Source: Oikopleura dioica (lineage: Eukaryota > Chordata > Appendicularia > Copelata > Oikopleuridae). Taken from it: a stretch of 64,000 nt of DNA. The translations under genes were made by a program, and so were the position numbers. Numbering within the stretch: the stretch's first letter is position 1; each line of letters starts with the position of its first letter. Of the stretch, positions 62,098 through 64,000 are shown in pieces. The notes below the pieces were generated by a model. The model had not been told where the DNA came from. It saw nothing but the letters and a program-made list of their open reading frames with translations, and ran no database searches. The DNA lies in NCBI GenBank assembly GCA_907165135.1, contig OU015568.1, forward strand, positions 7,076,501-7,140,500. Direction: 5' to 3'.

Positions 62098-62205
62098 ATC
62101 CGAGCCAATCCCATCGAGCACAAGAGAGCATAAAGGCCTCGGATTCGAACTCGAGGCCTCATGCTTTGTAGCCTTTTCATTTAACGACCGGGCCACAGTG
62201 GGTCA
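62098..62205 (-). repeat. tRNA-derived SINE head (candidate)
   Basis: On the minus strand TGGCCCGGTCG (62195-62185) fits a polymerase III A-box at most positions, and GAGTTCGAATCC (about 62150-62139) fits the B-box, with normal spacing of about 32 nt. The GTTAAA after the A-box is also tRNA-like. The acceptor and anticodon stems do not fold into a full tRNA, so a SINE head or decayed tRNA is more likely than a functional tRNA. Confidence 0.4.
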
Positions 62206-62457
62206 AAGGCAGTGGGAAAAGAAATGCTTTTTATGTCAAGCTCCCAGAGCTCTCATTTTTTTCGAAATCTCGGAGAAAATCGCAATTACGAGAATGTCTA
62301 CCGAAGTAATAAGAAATTTCCTACCAACTCAGTTACCTCTTGTTGTTTAATATGCTTAAATATGAGATATTATATGTCCTTATATAATGCTTATACGTTT
62401 AAAATGTATTTCCGTATTAATATAATAACTTAGGTAGCATTAGTTTTGGCCTTTTAA

Positions 62458-62670
62458 CCCTGCCCCGCCAAATGCAATTTTCGACACCGTTTTTTGTGGT
62501 CTTTAACTAGGGTTGAACTTTGACTCTCATAGTATGTCTAGGATACTGAAGGGTTCTCTTGAATAGATGGTTATTTAAAGAAAATGATATTATGTAGAAG
62601 AAATTATGGACGATTGAAAATTTGAAAAATCGAAAAATGCACCTCCTGAGGTGCATTTGGCGGGGCAGGG
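62458..62670. mobile_element. piggyBac-like MITE (TTAA-flanked)
   Basis: The termini CCCTGCCCCGCCAAATGCA and TGCATTTGGCGGGGCAGGG are perfect inverted repeats of 19 bp, immediately flanked on both sides by TTAA (62454-62457 and 62671-62674). TTAA target sites and CCC-starting ends are typical of the piggyBac superfamily. It is 213 bp and non-coding. Confidence 0.8.
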
Positions 62671-62840
62671 TTAAATAAGACGGATAAATAAGCCTCTCTT
62701 CAAAACATTCGGACTAAAGCAGAAGAATCAATGTCAATATTCCTCGCATGTCCTACATTTGTGTCTAATCCTACCCACCTGCACTTGCCTCATTCTTTCG
62801 GACTTCGCACCTCACATTGCCCATATTACACTCTTGTCAG

Positions 62841-64000
62841 TCCGGTCAGCCCCTCTTGATCCAACTTTGAAGAAGAAACAAATAAATGCTGGCGGAGAAG
62901 CAATTATCTTAAACGAAACTTTTGGGAAGTTGGATGTCGCCGTTCGAGTCCAATGTTTCGACTCGGCCCTTTTTACGGAGAAGTTTCCAGCAGCTTCGAA
63001 TACTGGGCGATCAATTAAGAATTCGGATGAGCTCCAATTTGAAATTCATCTTTCTGGAGGTAATTTATTAAATTGAACTTCGAAGCTAGAAAAATAAAAA
63101 TTCAGAGTGCGAAGTTGCAGAAAAAAGATATCCGGGCGATCGAGACGAGAATAATAACAGTGCGATCCCGTTTCACAAAAATGTTATAAAAATTTTCTCA
63201 AATATTGAGATTTTTTTGAAAGAAGATAAAGAGAAACGGGATTGTATTGGCTGGATCACAGTCATGGAGAAATGTGATGGTGATTTGAGAAGACGGCTAA
63301 GAGAAAACAGTTTGAAATTAGAAGAGAGAAAAGAAATAGCAATAGGAGTCATGGAGGGATTAAAATATTTGCAAGACGTAGGGATCCGACATCTTGATGC
63401 AAAACCGGAGAACGTTCTCCTAAAAAAGGAAGACTCTGGTATTGTACCCGTGTGGACAGATTTCGGCATCATCGTAGTATATTCAAAAAGCGAGAGATTT
63501 CGACAGATGGGTTATACAAGGAGAGGCCACAAATTTAATGCGCCCTTCAAGATTGGTTAGTTTATTTTTCTGAACATGAAAACATTATAACCTTCCGATT
63601 TTTTTTAGGGGCAGGTACAGCGGCTTTTACGCAAATTCAGCAGTTGGACAGTAGAGCCAGTGGCAAAGGCGGAACACCTGAGTTTCCAGTGCACATTTGG
63701 ACCCTTTGTGACTGGAAAACCGCTTGGAGTCTTTTGTTTATGCCAATTGAAACGGATGATATTAGATTAGAAATCGAAAACGAGCTGAAGGTACTATTTT
63801 TTGATAAAAAAACGAAGAATTGACTTGTAAAATATTTTTAATCTTATTATTTTAGTTTTGCAAGGCGGAATGGTTCTTGTCAAGAAAACCGTCAATCGAA
63901 CAAATCAAAAGCGTTTCAAAAATCATTTCCCTGAAAAACACTTCATTTGATTTCGCTCTCGATTCGAATCTAACGAAATCGAAAGTCCTCGCGAATTGGA
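62841..64000 (+). CDS. divergent protein kinase-like gene, cut by the window edge
   Basis: Exons are 62841-63059, 63106-63555, 63609-63790 and 63856 to beyond 64000; the start and end are not in view. The kinase fold is recognisable: a beta-3-like strand LDVAVRVQ, an N-lobe HKNVIKIF segment, the hinge region VMEKCDGDL, catalytic loop HLDAKPENVLL with Asp, Lys and Asn in place, and TDFG. Two features are abnormal: the VAIK lysine position holds Arg (VAVRV), and the APE region reads GTAAFTQIQ. It may be a pseudokinase or a strongly derived kinase. No signal peptide or membrane segment is visible in the part seen. The upstream limit of the first exon is uncertain. Confidence 0.62.

Larger units (their letters stand above)
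61747..62840. other. repeat-bearing intergenic region
   Basis: Contains the SINE-like head and the TTAA-flanked MITE listed separately. I see no other gene. Confidence 0.5.

Overview
This window looks like genomic DNA of a larvacean tunicate, most likely Oikopleura dioica or a close relative. That assignment is an inference from gene content and gene architecture; no database was consulted. The genes are animal, mostly chordate families: adiponectin receptor, Pitx, furin, geminin, ARPC1, a myomesin-like protein and PRPSAP. Exons are separated by very small GT-AG introns, often 38-50 bp. There is also a tunicate-type GH9 cellulase, at least two introns with no acceptable GT-AG solution, and many short inverted-repeat elements.

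Layout. 0.5-1.9 kb (-): adiponectin receptor. 2.5-3.8 kb (+): unrecognised small gene. 6.4-8.5 kb (+): Pitx homeobox gene, followed by 9 kb of gene-poor DNA with a MITE family. 17.5-22.8 kb (-): secreted GH9 cellulase with a CBM-like and a thyroglobulin type-1 domain. 25.1-26.6 kb (+): membrane-anchored FABP-like protein. 26.9-28.4 kb: composite inverted-repeat element. 29.5-32.1 kb (-): furin-type proprotein convertase. 33.3-35.5 kb (+): geminin-like protein and ARPC1, possibly one operon. 35.9-41.0 kb (+): myomesin-like Ig/FN3 protein. 45.2-54.1 kb (+): gravin/AKAP12- or MARCKS-like disordered scaffold with several alternative first exons. 56.2-60.9 kb (+): PRPP synthetase-associated protein, with a nested secreted-protein ORF and a 1.4-kb palindromic element in one intron. 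61.4-64.0 kb (+): small charged ORF, SINE-like and piggyBac-like elements, and a divergent kinase gene cut by the window edge.

The genes do not form one pathway. Two themes recur. ARPC1, the myomesin-like protein and the gravin/MARCKS-like protein all serve the cytoskeleton or cell cortex. The cellulase, the convertase and the nested cysteine-bearing protein belong to the secretory pathway. The strongest leads are the geminin with an N-terminal PIP-degron-like motif, the gravin-like gene whose promoter layout resembles AKAP12, the cellulase with a thyroglobulin domain, and the FABP behind a transmembrane anchor. Exon boundaries were read by eye from splice signals and frame continuity and may be off by a few bases.
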